A stretch of DNA of 64,000 nt, taken from positions 62,001 to 126,000 of the forward strand of contig CAWFMA010000022.1 of NCBI GenBank assembly GCA_963816855.1, written 5' to 3'. Made by a program: the position numbers and the translations under genes. The notes beneath the pieces are model-generated. The model was not told the DNA's origin. It worked only from the letters and a program-made list of their open reading frames with translations, and did not search any database. The stretch's first letter is position 1; every line of letters begins with the position of its first letter. Source of the stretch: DASTFP01 sp963816855. GTDB lineage: Bacteria > Verrucomicrobiota > Verrucomicrobiia > Chthoniobacterales > Terrimicrobiaceae. Below, piece after piece: positions 38,604-47,681 of the stretch.

Positions 38604-39494
38604 AGGGTGTCATGAACTCTTTGTAAGAAATAAGGCTGTACATAATATTCATAACCAAGCATTAAGCTTGGGAAGGCACATAAAACACGAGGCAGCCGAA
38701 CCAATTACCCGAGCGATTTGAGCGATGAGGAATGGGCATTTTGCGCTCGGTATCTGACGCTGATGAGGGAGGATGCACCACCACGGGACTATCCGCTGCG
38801 GGCGACCTTCAATGCTTTACGCTACATGGTGCGGGCAGGTTGTCCCTGGAGGATGATGCCCCACGATCTGCCCCCTTGGTATAGCGTCCAGCAACAAGCC
38901 CAACGCTGGATGAGGGCGGGCTGCTTTGAAGCCATGGCCCAGGATCTGCGCAAGGTGCTGCGGTTGCTTGCCGGCAGGCACACGGAACCTTCGGCGGTGA
39001 TCCTTGATGGACGAACCCTTCAGTCCACCCCGGAGAGCGGAGCTCGCGCTGGTTACGACGGCCATAAGCGCAAAAAGGGTTCCAAGGTTCATGCCGCAGT
39101 CGATACTCTGGGTCATCTGTTGGCCTTGAAAGTCACGGCAGCTAACGAGCAGGAGCGCGCCCAAGTCGCCGACCTGGTCGAAGAGGTGCAGCAGGCTACC
39201 GGCGAGAACGTCGAAGTCGCTTTTGTCGATCAAGGCTACACTGGAGAAGAACCCGCCGAGCAAGCAGCCAAGCGGGGCATTCGTCTGATCGTAGTCAAAC
39301 TCGAAGAAGCCAAGAAGGGGTTTGTCCTTTTGCCCAGGCGATGGGTGGTTGAGCGTTCCTTCGCTTGGGCCGTCCGCTTCCGCCGGCTCGCCAAAGACTA
39401 TGAGCGGCTTCCCTCCTCGTTGGCAGGTCTGCACTGGCTCGCGTTCCTTATCCTCATGCTTAACTCCATCTTCCATCAAAGTTCATGACACCCT
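38604..39494 (+). mobile_element. Complete IS5-family insertion sequence, about 890 bp
   Basis: Left end AGGGTGTCATGAACTCTTTG (38604-38623) and right end CAAAGTTCATGACACCCT (39477-39494) are inverted repeats with 15 perfect outer bases. The flanks carry CTA on both sides, a possible 3-bp target duplication. It interrupts a terminase remnant on the left and abuts the stop codon of a VOC gene on the right. A near-identical left end occurs alone at 50801-50927, so this element has moved in this genome. Confidence 0.92.
38718..39488 (+). CDS. IS5-family transposase
   Basis: 256 residues, full length. LSDEEWAFCARYLTLMRE opens the N-terminal domain; the DDE residues lie in SAVILDGRTLQS, VEVAFVDQGYTGEEP and RRWVVERSFAWAVRFRRLAK. 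The frame continues upstream (NYPSD) but contains no ATG before a TAA, so translation probably starts at the TTG at 38718 or another weak codon. Likely active. Confidence 0.93.
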   Translation: MSDEEWAFCARYLTLMREDAPPRDYPLRATFNALRYMVRAGCPWRMMPHDLPPWYSVQQQAQRWMRAGCFEAMAQDLRKVLRLLAGRHTEPSAVILDGRTLQSTPESGARAGYDGHKRKKGSKVHAAVDTLGHLLALKVTAANEQERAQVADLVEEVQQATGENVEVAFVDQGYTGEEPAEQAAKRGIRLIVVKLEEAKKGFVLLPRRWVVERSFAWAVRFRRLAKDYERLPSSLAGLHWLAFLILMLNSIFHQSS

Positions 39495-39899
39495 CTAGAT
39501 CCCACTTAGCTCGAGCGAAGAGAGCGCACTAATCGTGACGTAGTATCCGTCCGGATCCCGCAGCGAGAACTCCTCTGTTCGAGTATTCGGGTTCGCGTGC
39601 GGCTCCTCTTCGAGCCGGGCGACGAGAGCGCGTGCCCTTTTCAGCGACATATCGAAATCGTCGACGCGGAAGAACAAGAGGAGCCCGTTGCCAGGTGTCG
39701 CCCCGTCCGGGCTCATCAACGACGGATGCTCGTGCGCGCCCCACTGGTGGAGGCAGAGCAAGACAGTTCCATCCGAATCGAGGATCTGACCAAAGTCGGC
39801 ATGGCCCGGTCGTGTCTCGGGCTGGCCGAAGAGCGACTGGTACCATTTGAAGCTACTCGGCACATCGCTTACGCCGATGATCGTCCAGGTGCGTTTCAT
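39495..39899 (-). CDS. VOC-superfamily protein
   Basis: 134 residues. WTIIGVSDVPSSFKWYQSLF is the first beta-alpha unit, LLLFFRVDDFDMSLKRARAL the second half, and FSLRDPDGYYVTISALSS the end with the conserved RDPDGY turn. The stop codon at 39495-39497 lies directly outside the inverted repeat of the IS5 element, so the last residues may have been altered by the insertion. Substrate unknown. Confidence 0.9.
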   Translation of the reverse strand: MKRTWTIIGVSDVPSSFKWYQSLFGQPETRPGHADFGQILDSDGTVLLCLHQWGAHEHPSLMSPDGATPGNGLLLFFRVDDFDMSLKRARALVARLEEEPHANPNTRTEEFSLRDPDGYYVTISALSSLELSGI

Positions 39900-40065
39900 G
39901 ACAACTCTCCCGTCGGCCTAACGACCCAAACTGAGCGACCGGCGAAGCGGAATGTAAATTCGGAATACATCTGTTGCGTCAATCCGCTGGAGTACACCCA
40001 AGCGAAGCGGGGAGGCTGACAAACTTGAAATCGAATAGAATTAGCCAATTCGCTCCAGTGCCTGG

Positions 40066-40371
40066 TTAAATGCCATTATCGTTTGACACGTTGTCTGAGG
40101 TGCGGTCCACGAACACTGTCTCGGCGCCAAGCTCTTCAAAGCACAAGTTCACGGTCCGCCCGATAGCACGCGTCCGGTGGAGTGTCCTCGCGGGGATGGT
40201 GACACTCTCCCAAGGGTGGAAACGGAGTTCTCGTTCGTTCGCCAAGTCGATGGCCAGGCAACCTTCCACAACAATGAACAATTCATCCGATTTTGGGTGA
40301 TAATGCCAAACGTAATCGCCGTCGAAAACCGCCAGTCTCAGGCAGCTGCCGTTTACGCGATTGATGACCAT
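40066..40371 (-). CDS. Cupin-domain protein, possibly frameshifted at the N terminus
   Basis: 101 residues with one cupin barrel: LRLAVFDGDYVWHYHPKSDE (metal ligands His, His, Glu) and FHPWESVTIPARTLHRTRA. In another frame just upstream, an ATG at 40475 gives MDVSSDAYLNDLVRYPRLRS, which would extend naturally into EEGAKTAESYRNMVINRVNG of this frame after a one-base shift near 40415. So the original start may be 40475 and the gene slightly damaged. Confidence 0.8.
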   Translation of the reverse strand: MVINRVNGSCLRLAVFDGDYVWHYHPKSDELFIVVEGCLAIDLANERELRFHPWESVTIPARTLHRTRAIGRTVNLCFEELGAETVFVDRTSDNVSNDNGI

Positions 40372-40592
40372 ATTACGGTACGACTCAGCGGTCTTTGCTC
40401 CTTCTTCCCTTAAGTTGACCTTAAGCGGGGGTATCGCACCAGGTCGTTCAAGTAAGCATCAGAGGAAACATCCATAGCATTTACGACCCAAACTGAACGA
40501 CCGACGAGGCGGACTATAAAGACGGAATGCGGCTGTTAGACCCCCCGCCCGAGTCGGTTTGCTCCAGTGCCTGGTTAGGCGAGGGATGGGCG

Positions 40593-41402
40593 CTATTGGC
40601 CCACGAATGTCGGAGGACGTTTCTCAAGGAAGGCAGCAACTCCCTCTTGAGCGTCAAGGGTTGGAACGATGCGCGCGAAAGCTGATTCCTCAATGGCAAG
40701 GCCATCGTCAATCGACGCATCCATGCCGCGATGGATCGCCGCGAGTGCGGCCGCGAGCGTCAGTGGAGGTTTGGCGGCGAGCTCGTTCGCCAGCTCCATT
40801 GCCTCTTTGAGAAGATCGGCGTCCGCCACGACACGGTTAATCAAGCCGAGGCGGGCGGCCTCATCTGAAGTGAACACGCGCCCGGTCAAGATCAATTCAA
40901 TCGCCGCCTTCCGCCCGACATTGCGCGGCAAGCGCTGTGTACCGCCAAAGGTCGGGATTATCCCGATATTGATTTCGGCCTTAGAGAAGGTAGCGGTCTC
41001 CGCCGCAAGCGCGATGTGAGTGGCTTCCGTCAGTTCGCAACCCGCGCCGAACGCAATTCCATTTACTGCGGCGATAATCGGCTTGGGGTAGGATTCCACG
41101 CGCCGGGTAAGTTGGTGGCCTGGGCGCATGAAATGCATAACGGCATCCGCTGGTCCGGCACGCATGTGTTTCTGAAACGCCGCGATGTCGGCTCCAGCGC
41201 TGAACGCTCGTCCGGCGCCCGTTATCACGATGACGCGAACAGACGAGTCGAGCTCGATGCTGTCCAACATTTTCATCATGCGAGTGACTAGCTCATTGCT
41301 GAGCGCGTTGAGCTTGTCGGGTCGGTTCAGCGTTAAGATCGCGACTGCGCCACGATTTTCACGCAGGAGAACGGAGGACGATTGTTGCTCGCTCATGCCC
41401 AT
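40593..41402 (-). CDS. Enoyl-CoA hydratase/isomerase family protein
   Basis: 269 residues, full length crotonase fold. Oxyanion-hole segments are FSAGADIAAF and AAVNGIAFGAGCELTEATHI; the catalytic region follows in FSKAEINIGIIPTFGGTQRL. The C terminus ends in the usual EGVAAFLEKRPPTFVGQ. It hydrates trans-2-enoyl-CoA or isomerises related thioesters, as in fatty acid or aromatic acid degradation. No beta-oxidation partner is nearby. Starts at 41402 or 41396. Confidence 0.93.
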   Translation of the reverse strand: MGMSEQQSSSVLLRENRGAVAILTLNRPDKLNALSNELVTRMMKMLDSIELDSSVRVIVITGAGRAFSAGADIAAFQKHMRAGPADAVMHFMRPGHQLTRRVESYPKPIIAAVNGIAFGAGCELTEATHIALAAETATFSKAEINIGIIPTFGGTQRLPRNVGRKAAIELILTGRVFTSDEAARLGLINRVVADADLLKEAMELANELAAKPPLTLAAALAAIHRGMDASIDDGLAIEESAFARIVPTLDAQEGVAAFLEKRPPTFVGQ

Positions 41403-41585
41403 GCTTCCATTGTGTCGCTTCGCGTCATAGGACCGTCAAACACATTTCGTGGCACCGAATGTGGCCGGCCCCGCGTTCATTTTTCCGACCAAGCCCATCA
41501 GGGGTTCCGACAGCAGGTGGACCAAAACAACGTTAAGCCAATGCGGAATCGTTTCTACTTGACGCCGAATCGAGCGAGTCTTTCA

Positions 41586-42000
41586 CTAAAATGTTGCCCA
41601 GAGATTGCGAAGACATTGATCCTCTTGTGCCCGGCGACGTTTGGAAAGACGAGACGGCAGCGGTTTCCGAACTACCCCTGCCTGACCAACCTGGTGTTGG
41701 TGGCCGAGATCGCGGGCCGCAAGCGCCTTGGCTCCAGCCGACGCAAGACGTCGGACAATCGCCTCTCCGGTTCCCTTGTGCTCCTTGCCCTTGGCCACGC
41801 AGTAGATGTGCGGCTCGTGCAAAGAGTAAATCTTATCGGTATCCTGCGGCTTTTGGGCCAGGACCCGGCGGTAAAGGCTGAAATTCTCTCTTTGTTCTTC
41901 TCGGAGGGCTGCGGGCAGCTTTCGCTCCAGCTCGCGGATTAAGGCTCCCGCGATGGGGCGCAGCCTTCTGTGGCCTCGGCGTGCTGCCTTTCGCTTGCGC
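41586..42000 (-). pseudogene. IS5/IS1182-like transposase remnant
   Basis: RRLRPIAGALIRELERKLPA and SLYRRVLAQKPQDTDKIYSL followed by HEPHIYCVAKGKEHK match the central part of long IS5/ISNCY-type transposases (KIYSLHEPxVxCIxKGKEHK). Upstream and downstream portions are lost or scrambled. Confidence 0.75.
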
Positions 42001-42099
42001 GGATTTATCATCGAATCGGGTCCACCGCCGCCGTTCAAATCAGTCGTAGCCTGCAGACCCCCCGAAATCTCCCGCTCTCCATGCCCGCCTCAAGCTCGC

Positions 42100-42300
42100 C
42101 TGCGAGCGCGCGCGCGGATGCCGTCATTTCCGCTCATCCCCTGCGGCATACGGCCGCCACGCTCCTTCTCAAACGAGCGCGGAGCCAACCTGCGCGACAT
42201 GGAGGCGCTCCTGGGCCATAAGAGTATCGCAACAACCGCTCGCTAGACGATTTCGAGCGGCTGCGCACGGTCGTGGGAAACCTCCGGCTGCACTCCTAAG
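42100..42300 (+). pseudogene. Tyrosine recombinase (XerC-like) C-terminal remnant
   Basis: HPLRHTAATLLLKR is the HxLRH box and, in the next frame, GANLRDMEALLGHKSIATTA the following helix with its His. The catalytic Tyr position is lost at a stop; downstream FERLRTVVGNLRLHS is the usual ending. Frameshifted and truncated. Confidence 0.7.
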
Positions 42301-42487
42301 CTCTTTTTCTTTCCCATGAGCAAAGTTCGACCAAAAGGGGAAAAAGTCGGGGAGATCGCCGTCAAGGCGGTCGTAGTGTGGAATACGCGTCGTGGAATGT
42401 GGACAAAATCTCACTCCGAAGCTTTGACGGTTTCAAGCGTGAAGGTGAGACTCTGAGTATCTAGCTAGGACAGAGGAGGAGATATCC

Positions 42488-43495
42488 ATGTCGCACCATT
42501 ACTCCGGTCCCAACTGGGGGTTCCCACACGGAGACGCCCGCCTGGACCTAACCGATCTGTATGCCTTCCCGAAGCCGGGGGACGCGGGCAAGTCGATCCT
42601 GATCATGAACGTGCACCCATCCGTCCGTGATTATCTCGACGGCGAGAACCCGCTAGGGCCTACGACCGCCGAGCCCTTCGCCACCGAGGCGCTCTATGAG
42701 CTCAAGATTGACACGGACGAAAATGCCGTCGCCGATATCGCGTACCGCGTGCGCTTCTCGTCCTCCGAGGGCGGGACGCAGATCGCGACGCTGCGCCGCG
42801 TTGAAGGCGCGCAGGCCGCCGGGACGGGCGACGGCGGGCAGGCTATCGTTGAGGGGGCGCCGGTCTCGGCCGGTCGGGAGGCGCAGGTGACCCAGGCCGG
42901 CGATTACCGCTTCTTCGCGGGCTGGCGCAGCGATCCCTTTTTCTTCGACAGGCGGGGCGCCTTGAACAACCTGCAGTTCACCGGCGACGATTACTTCGCC
43001 GACCAAGACGTGTGCAGCATCGTGTTGGAAGTGCCTAACTCTGCCCTGGGGCTTAAGGAGGTTGGCCTTTGGCACCGCACGCTGGTCCCGGCGCACGGCC
43101 CGGGCGGGGACTGGGTCCAGGCGGAGCGTGGCGCCCGGCCCCTGCAGCTCTTCCTCGTCGTCGGTCTTACCGGCGCGGAGAGAGATGCCTACCTCACCGG
43201 GGAGCCTGCGGATGATGTCCGTTTCGTCGCCCCCTTCGCGCACGCGCTGGAGCACACGGGTGGGTATACGCCGGAAGAAGCAAGGCGGGTGGCAGGGACA
43301 ATGCTGCCGGAGATCCTGTCCTATGACCCCACGCGCACGGCGTCCTACCCCGGCAATGGCCGGACGCTCACCGACGACGCCGTCGATGCCTTCCTTGCTA
43401 TCCTCACAAATGGGAAGGTGACGGAGGATAAGGTAGGACCGCACGGCGATTTGCTCGCCGAGTTCCCCTACCTGGGACCGCCGCATAACGTCTGA
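42488..43495 (+). CDS. DUF4331-family protein
   Basis: 335 residues starting MSHHYSGPNWGFPHGDARLD and LTDLYAFPKPGDAGKSILIM, the family hallmark (H-x-D-x-PxLDxTDLYAF-like start). It also has RSDPFFFDRRGALNN and SIVLEVPNSALGL. A strong Shine-Dalgarno (GAGGAGGA, 42473-42480) lies 7 bases before the ATG. Function unknown; members are often exported, but no signal peptide is seen here. The gene is clearly richer in GC than its surroundings, suggesting transfer. Confidence 0.9.
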   Translation: MSHHYSGPNWGFPHGDARLDLTDLYAFPKPGDAGKSILIMNVHPSVRDYLDGENPLGPTTAEPFATEALYELKIDTDENAVADIAYRVRFSSSEGGTQIATLRRVEGAQAAGTGDGGQAIVEGAPVSAGREAQVTQAGDYRFFAGWRSDPFFFDRRGALNNLQFTGDDYFADQDVCSIVLEVPNSALGLKEVGLWHRTLVPAHGPGGDWVQAERGARPLQLFLVVGLTGAERDAYLTGEPADDVRFVAPFAHALEHTGGYTPEEARRVAGTMLPEILSYDPTRTASYPGNGRTLTDDAVDAFLAILTNGKVTEDKVGPHGDLLAEFPYLGPPHNV

Positions 43496-43745
43496 CGGCT
43501 GAGCATGGGTGTCGTCCTCGAATCGTGCCGCGGCGCCTGTAGAGATTGTTATGGCAGTCTTAAGCCGGACAATATCGCTGCGCCTGTCCGAGCCCGCGCG
43601 TACTATCCGGTCTAGGAGACCGGGACAAACCGGGGGGCTGCGCCGCCTTCGCATCGCATGTCTCCTCAATTCCTGGTAAACTTGGGTAATCGAGAGCGTC
43701 AAGAAGTCGGGGGTAGGCGAATGTCGTAGGCTGGAGAGATGTCTG

Positions 43746-44006
43746 CTACGATCCCTTATCCACCTCGACGGATGCGCTTTCTAGCTCCTCGAAGATTTCC
43801 TGTGCCGCGTTCGGTTGTTCAAGGTCTTTGGCGATCGCTCGCGCCGTAATATTGTAGTTAGTTTTAAACGTTTCGCGGATGCGCTGGAGTTCGGATTCGA
43901 CGGGTGCGGTAATTACGACTGGATGTCCACGTCGAGCAAACTCGTGCGCGAGATGAAGACCGATGCCGCTCGAGGCACCGGTGATGAGTGCGGTTTCGGT
44001 TATCAT
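43746..44006 (-). CDS. Short-chain dehydrogenase, truncated after 86 residues
   Basis: MITETALITGASSGIGLHLA carries the TGxxxGIG nucleotide site, followed by HEFARRGHPVVITAP and AIAKDLEQPNAAQEIFEELE. The frame stops just before the NNAG motif, so the catalytic Ser-Tyr-Lys part is missing. It lies 7 bases downstream of the alcohol dehydrogenase in the same direction, presumably one operon. Not a functional SDR as it stands. Confidence 0.8.
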   Translation of the reverse strand: MITETALITGASSGIGLHLAHEFARRGHPVVITAPVESELQRIRETFKTNYNITARAIAKDLEQPNAAQEIFEELESASVEVDKGS

Positions 44007-44013
44007 AAACCGT

Positions 44014-45171
44014 TCAGGGCTTCATCACCACTTTCACGCAGTTGTCTTCTTTTTTATTGAAGATTTCGTAGGCATGGGGCGCCTGTGCCAGCGGCAGGCG
44101 ATGAGTAATGATGTCGTCCAGTCGAATCTTTCGCTGTTCGACCCATGTTAACAGTTCATCGATGTATTTCTGTACAGGCGCCTGGCCAAAACGCATTGTA
44201 ATCCCTTTGTCGAAAATCTGACCGAGAGGGAAGTTGTCGTAAGGCGTTCCATAAACACCGACCACGGTGACGACGCCGCCACGACGCACTGCGCTGATCG
44301 CTGTCTGCAATCCTTTAATGCTGCCTGCCTGTGCGTGAATGATATTGCTTAATTTGTCGAGGAGATTGCGGTTGGCTTCCATACCCACGGCATCAACGCA
44401 CACGTCAGCTCCGCGTCCTTCGGTCAGATCGCGGATCGCCTCTACAGGGTCATTTTCCGCTGCATTGAGGATTTCGGCATTTGCGGTGCGCTTTGCCGTA
44501 GCGAGCCGATAGGGTTCGATGTCGATGCCGATGACCCGCTTGGCGCCCCGTAGCCAGGCGCACTTCATCGCCATGAGTCCAACCGGACCGCAGCCAAAGA
44601 CCGCCACCGTCTCGCCACCTTGCAACTCGGCCCAATCGATCGCCATGTACCCGGTAGGCAAGATGTCGGTAAGGAAAAGCACTTCTTCATCCCGAAAGTC
44701 GCTTGTCACTTTGCGCGGACCGAAGTTTGCATAGGGAACGCGAACGTATTCTGCCTGGCCACCGTCGTAGCCACCGTAGAAGTCCGTGTAGCCAAAAAGC
44801 CCTCCGCCCTTCTGATCCAGAAGTCCTCCTTCGGGGCCGTATTTTTCAGGATTGGAATTCTCACAATGTCCTGGCAGCCCGTGCTGACAGAAGAAACATC
44901 CGCCGCAAGCTATGGGGAACGGGACGACCACTCGATCACCAACCTGGAGAGATGTGACGTTGCTCCCGATCTCCTCAACAATTCCCATAAACTCATGCCC
45001 AAGAACCATGTCCCTTTTCTGCGGGAAAAAGCCATTGTAAATATGTAGGTCAGAACCGCAGATCGCGGTGGCCGTGACTCGCAGGATAACATCCTCGGCA
45101 TGCTTGATCTTCGGTTCGGGTACGTTGTCAACTGAGACCTTGCCAGGATGGTGGAAGACGAGTGCTTTCAT
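44014..45171 (-). CDS. Zinc-dependent alcohol dehydrogenase (formaldehyde dehydrogenase-like)
   Basis: 385 residues of the MDR family, close to glutathione-independent formaldehyde dehydrogenase-like enzymes. Catalytic zinc: Cys38 (ICGSDLH), His59-Glu60 (GHEFMG). Structural zinc: Cys89, 92, 95 and 103 in ACGGCFFCQHGLPGHC. Rossmann motif VAVFGCGPVGLMA; NAD preference suggested by the Asp in VIGIDIEPYR. Oxidises an alcohol or aldehyde. Followed by a truncated SDR. Intact. Confidence 0.94.
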   Translation of the reverse strand: MKALVFHHPGKVSVDNVPEPKIKHAEDVILRVTATAICGSDLHIYNGFFPQKRDMVLGHEFMGIVEEIGSNVTSLQVGDRVVVPFPIACGGCFFCQHGLPGHCENSNPEKYGPEGGLLDQKGGGLFGYTDFYGGYDGGQAEYVRVPYANFGPRKVTSDFRDEEVLFLTDILPTGYMAIDWAELQGGETVAVFGCGPVGLMAMKCAWLRGAKRVIGIDIEPYRLATAKRTANAEILNAAENDPVEAIRDLTEGRGADVCVDAVGMEANRNLLDKLSNIIHAQAGSIKGLQTAISAVRRGGVVTVVGVYGTPYDNFPLGQIFDKGITMRFGQAPVQKYIDELLTWVEQRKIRLDDIITHRLPLAQAPHAYEIFNKKEDNCVKVVMKP

Positions 45172-45325
45172 TGTTAGTTAAAGGAATCGTCTGAAGCGCG
45201 CATTTGCGTCTGCCGCCCGGGGCAATTTTTATAGGGGACGCTCCGATGGCCTTGCCTTAATTCTAGACACGTGCATGAGAGCTGAAAAGAAAATCACTGT
45301 TGATGCATAGTGATTTCGTCAGCCT

Positions 45326-46015
45326 CTAAATTGGACTCAGCGGACCAGCAATAACTTCGCCTATGGCAGTGAAACGGGAGCCATGACAAGGGCAGTCCCA
45401 GGTTCCTTCAGCATCATTCCATGCCACGATACAGCCCATATGAGGGCAGACTGCTGAAAGCACGGTGCGTTTTCCGTGCTCATCGCAATATACTGCGCGC
45501 TTTTTATGGTCGAGCGACATTATCTCGCCAGAACACCGCTTTAGCTTTTCTCGCTGATCCACGGTTCGCAACCGGGTCCTTTATGAAATAGGTAAGAAAA
45601 TCTTTGTTCTCGAGAAGATAATCCAAGGTTCCCGAAAAAGACTTCCGATTAGGCGCGAAAAACTCGACCCATGGACTGGATTTTCCCGTAATAAGGTCGC
45701 GAATAAGCATCGCGGAAAACGTGCCAAGGGTCATTCCATTGCCAGAAAATCCGGTGGCCAGAAATTGATATTCGGCGACTTGGCCGATGTAGGGCAAGCC
45801 ATCCACGGTTCCGAGAAGCTGACCGGACCAACGATGGTTTAGCTTCGTGGTGGGAAAAGTCTTCTCCAGAGTTTTCTTCAGCCGCTTGTAACGTGATTCA
45901 TTTTCCTCTTCCTGGCCGGTCTTGTGATCTTCGCCGCCGATGATTACCGGGCTTCCGCGGTCGCGTGTATCGAATCGGAAGTAGAGACCCGTCAACGACC
46001 GCTCGCCATTTGAGT
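45326..46015 (-). pseudogene. FAD-dependent oxidoreductase with Rieske domain, 5'-truncated and frameshifted
   Basis: The DAO-type half reads VIIGGEDHKTGQEEENESRY, RWSGQLLGTVDGLPYIGQVA and FLATGFSGNGMTLGTFSAML. After a shift near 45580 the Rieske domain follows: VDQREKLKRCSGEIMSLDHK, then VCPHMGCIVAW and TWDCPCHGSRF with all four 2Fe-2S ligands (Cys, His, Cys, His). The first half of the FAD domain with GxGxxG is missing: similarity stops at about 46015, where an oppositely oriented CsbD gene begins. Confidence 0.85.
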
Positions 46016-46023
46016 AAGGAGGT
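46014..46023 (+). promoter_or_regulatory. Strong Shine-Dalgarno of the CsbD gene
   Basis: AAGGAGGTGA, near-perfect complement to the 16S rRNA 3' end, 8 bases before the ATG at 46032. Supports a gene that is otherwise easy to miss because of its small size. Confidence 0.85.
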
Positions 46024-46031
46024 GAGCATAA

Positions 46032-46211
46032 ATGAAATCCAGCACAAGGGACAAGGTTGAGGGCGCTGTCAGGGAGGCGACGGGCAAGCTGAAGGAAAAG
46101 TTTGGGAAAGCCATGAGTGATCCCAGGATGCGCGCTCGCGGAACCGCTGAGAAAGTCGGCGGAAAGGTCCAAAGGAAGGCGGGAGACATCAAGAGATTCT
46201 TTGGTAAATAG
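46032..46211 (+). CDS. csbD: CsbD-family stress protein
   Basis: 59 residues: MKSSTRDKVEGAVREATGKL, KEKFGKAMSDPRMRARGTAE, KVGGKVQRKAGDIKRFFGK. This is the CsbD pattern (KxxxxKVEGxxKExxGKxK...GxxxKxxGKxQxxxGD), small hydrophilic helical proteins induced in general stress. An excellent ribosome binding site precedes it. It runs opposite to the truncated Rieske oxidoreductase and sits at its break point. Confidence 0.9.
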   Translation: MKSSTRDKVEGAVREATGKLKEKFGKAMSDPRMRARGTAEKVGGKVQRKAGDIKRFFGK

Positions 46212-46504
46212 CTTCTTCGAGAGTTGTATGTACAGCGTTCAATTCAACGCAGGGACCGCAAGTTGAAATGAACAGGCTGCCCATTATCATTGCGAGGACG
46301 TCCGTCACTTTTTCTCGCTGCAATCAGCGCTTCGGAACATTTAGGGTAGTTCTAAGCCCGAATATCGCGCTGAAACTGACAGTCTTGGCGAAGTCAAAGT
46401 CCCTGCGGACAAACTTTAGGGTGCACAAACGCAACGCTCTCTGGAGCATTTCAGCGGGTGCGAAAATGAATGTGCGCTTCATCGGCTTTGGCGTTTGCTC
46501 TATG

Positions 46505-46906
46505 CTAGCATCCGTATTGGATCTGGCCGATTGGGTTTCCCATAGAGAAATCGAACGTCGTTCCATCGTTCGCCATGCCGATGCCGATTCCGCTTATGCC
46601 AGTCGCATCACGCGAAATCAATGCAGTTCCATAGCGTCCGTCGGTTGTTTTGAAAGCTACGTGAATCATCGTCGATGGGTCCCATTGATTGCAGATCCCA
46701 TAGCAGTGAAGGCCGTTGGCAGCAGTCAGCAGAAACGTGCCGCTGGCAAGCGACGCGGTTGCCGAACCAACAAACTTCTGGCCATCGCTCGTCTTAGCCG
46801 CCACCGGAACTGACATATTCGTGAATGCGTGATCAATCATTCGGCAAGCCAACCCTGCGGAGGCGAGAAGATTTCGTTGCTTGCCGGTGGACAGGAAGGC
46901 TTTCAC
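46505..46906 (-). CDS. Hypothetical protein, probably exported beta-rich domain
   Basis: 133 residues. The second part, VPVAAKTSDGQKFVGSATAS, FKTTDGRYGTALISRDATGI and GIGIGMANDGTTFDFSMGN, resembles small exported proteins of proteobacteria that repeat (C)DDGRxGxxxxxRxxxGxxGxGxxxDGTxFxF. The N-terminal portion lacks a proper signal peptide, so the 5' end may be damaged. Function unknown. Confidence 0.5.
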   Translation of the reverse strand: MKAFLSTGKQRNLLASAGLACRMIDHAFTNMSVPVAAKTSDGQKFVGSATASLASGTFLLTAANGLHCYGICNQWDPSTMIHVAFKTTDGRYGTALISRDATGISGIGIGMANDGTTFDFSMGNPIGQIQYGC

Positions 46907-46929
46907 CCAGCAACGTGCAATTGTGCCCG

Positions 46930-47367
46930 TTTTTCTATGGGGTATTTACCCCATTCTCCGGTGGGTGAGCGGGCCTTCGCTGCATGCCGCCGGGAACGCT
47001 TTGTGCCCGCAATGTTCTCCTCCACCCTTTCTGCCTTGGCCGGACCGCGCTCATGTCAGGGCTGCAGCCGGAGGTTTTCGACGAGCCCGGACAGCCCGGA
47101 CCTGCACGGTCTCGCGCGGCGGCTGCGGCGGGGCGATGACAGGCTTGACCGTGAAGTCGAATGGGATGCCGAAGATGTCGGCATACTCGGCGTTGAAGAG
47201 TCCTCCTCGTTGAGGTCGTAAGACTGGCGGCGCAGGGCGCGGCCGATGACTTGTTTCGCAGAGGAGCTGAGTGCCGAAGCACGTATCCCCAGAATGTGGG
47301 TCACGTTATTGGCGTCCCATCCCTCGGTGAGCATCGAAACGGACACGCAGGGTCGTCTTCCTTGCAT
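46930..47367 (-). pseudogene. Type III restriction enzyme Res subunit remnant
   Basis: VSVSMLTEGWDANNVTHILG and KQVIGRALRRQSYDLNEE are the helicase motif V/VI region of type III Res proteins (SMLTEGWDANTVTHILGxRAFxxQLLCxQVxGRALRR). Part of the usual FGTQL segment is scrambled. After a shift, FNAEYADIFGIPFDFTVKPV continues the family. No Mod subunit or nuclease part remains. Confidence 0.85.
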
Positions 47368-47681
47368 TGTCTATCTTTTTGATTGGACTTGGCGGCCCGC
47401 GAGATGAGGCAATCCAAGCCAAGTTCGCCTGTTCCTCCAGCGCGAGCCAAGCCCATGGGAGTCCAGGCGCCGATGAACTAACCTTTGAGCAGCTTGCCGA
47501 GGACCACCGGATCGCGGCCTAACTCGTGAAGATGCACCAGGATGGCGCACTCACCGTAGCGGGCGACCGGGACGCCGCCCCGTTCGCTTCCACTGATTCA
47601 CAAGTTTGATGTGAGCAACATTGGAGGGAAACCTCATTTAGCAGGACGTGGGCCCGGCAGTTGCCTACCTAACAATGTCCT
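47368..47681. other. No supportable gene
   Basis: Short coding-like pieces on the minus strand (VVLGKLLKG, FIGAWTPMGLA) but nothing I can name. Confidence 0.4.

Noticed and set aside
42653..43702. Minus-strand frame of 349 codons opposite DUF4331
   Set aside because: A product of high GC; DUF4331 on the plus strand has a strong ribosome site and clear family sequence.
20860..44006. Idea that the SDR C-terminal remnant near 21 kb and the truncated SDR at 43.7 kb are two halves of one gene
   Set aside because: They are on opposite strands 23 kb apart with no overlap to prove a common origin; SDRs are too common for this to be more than coincidence.
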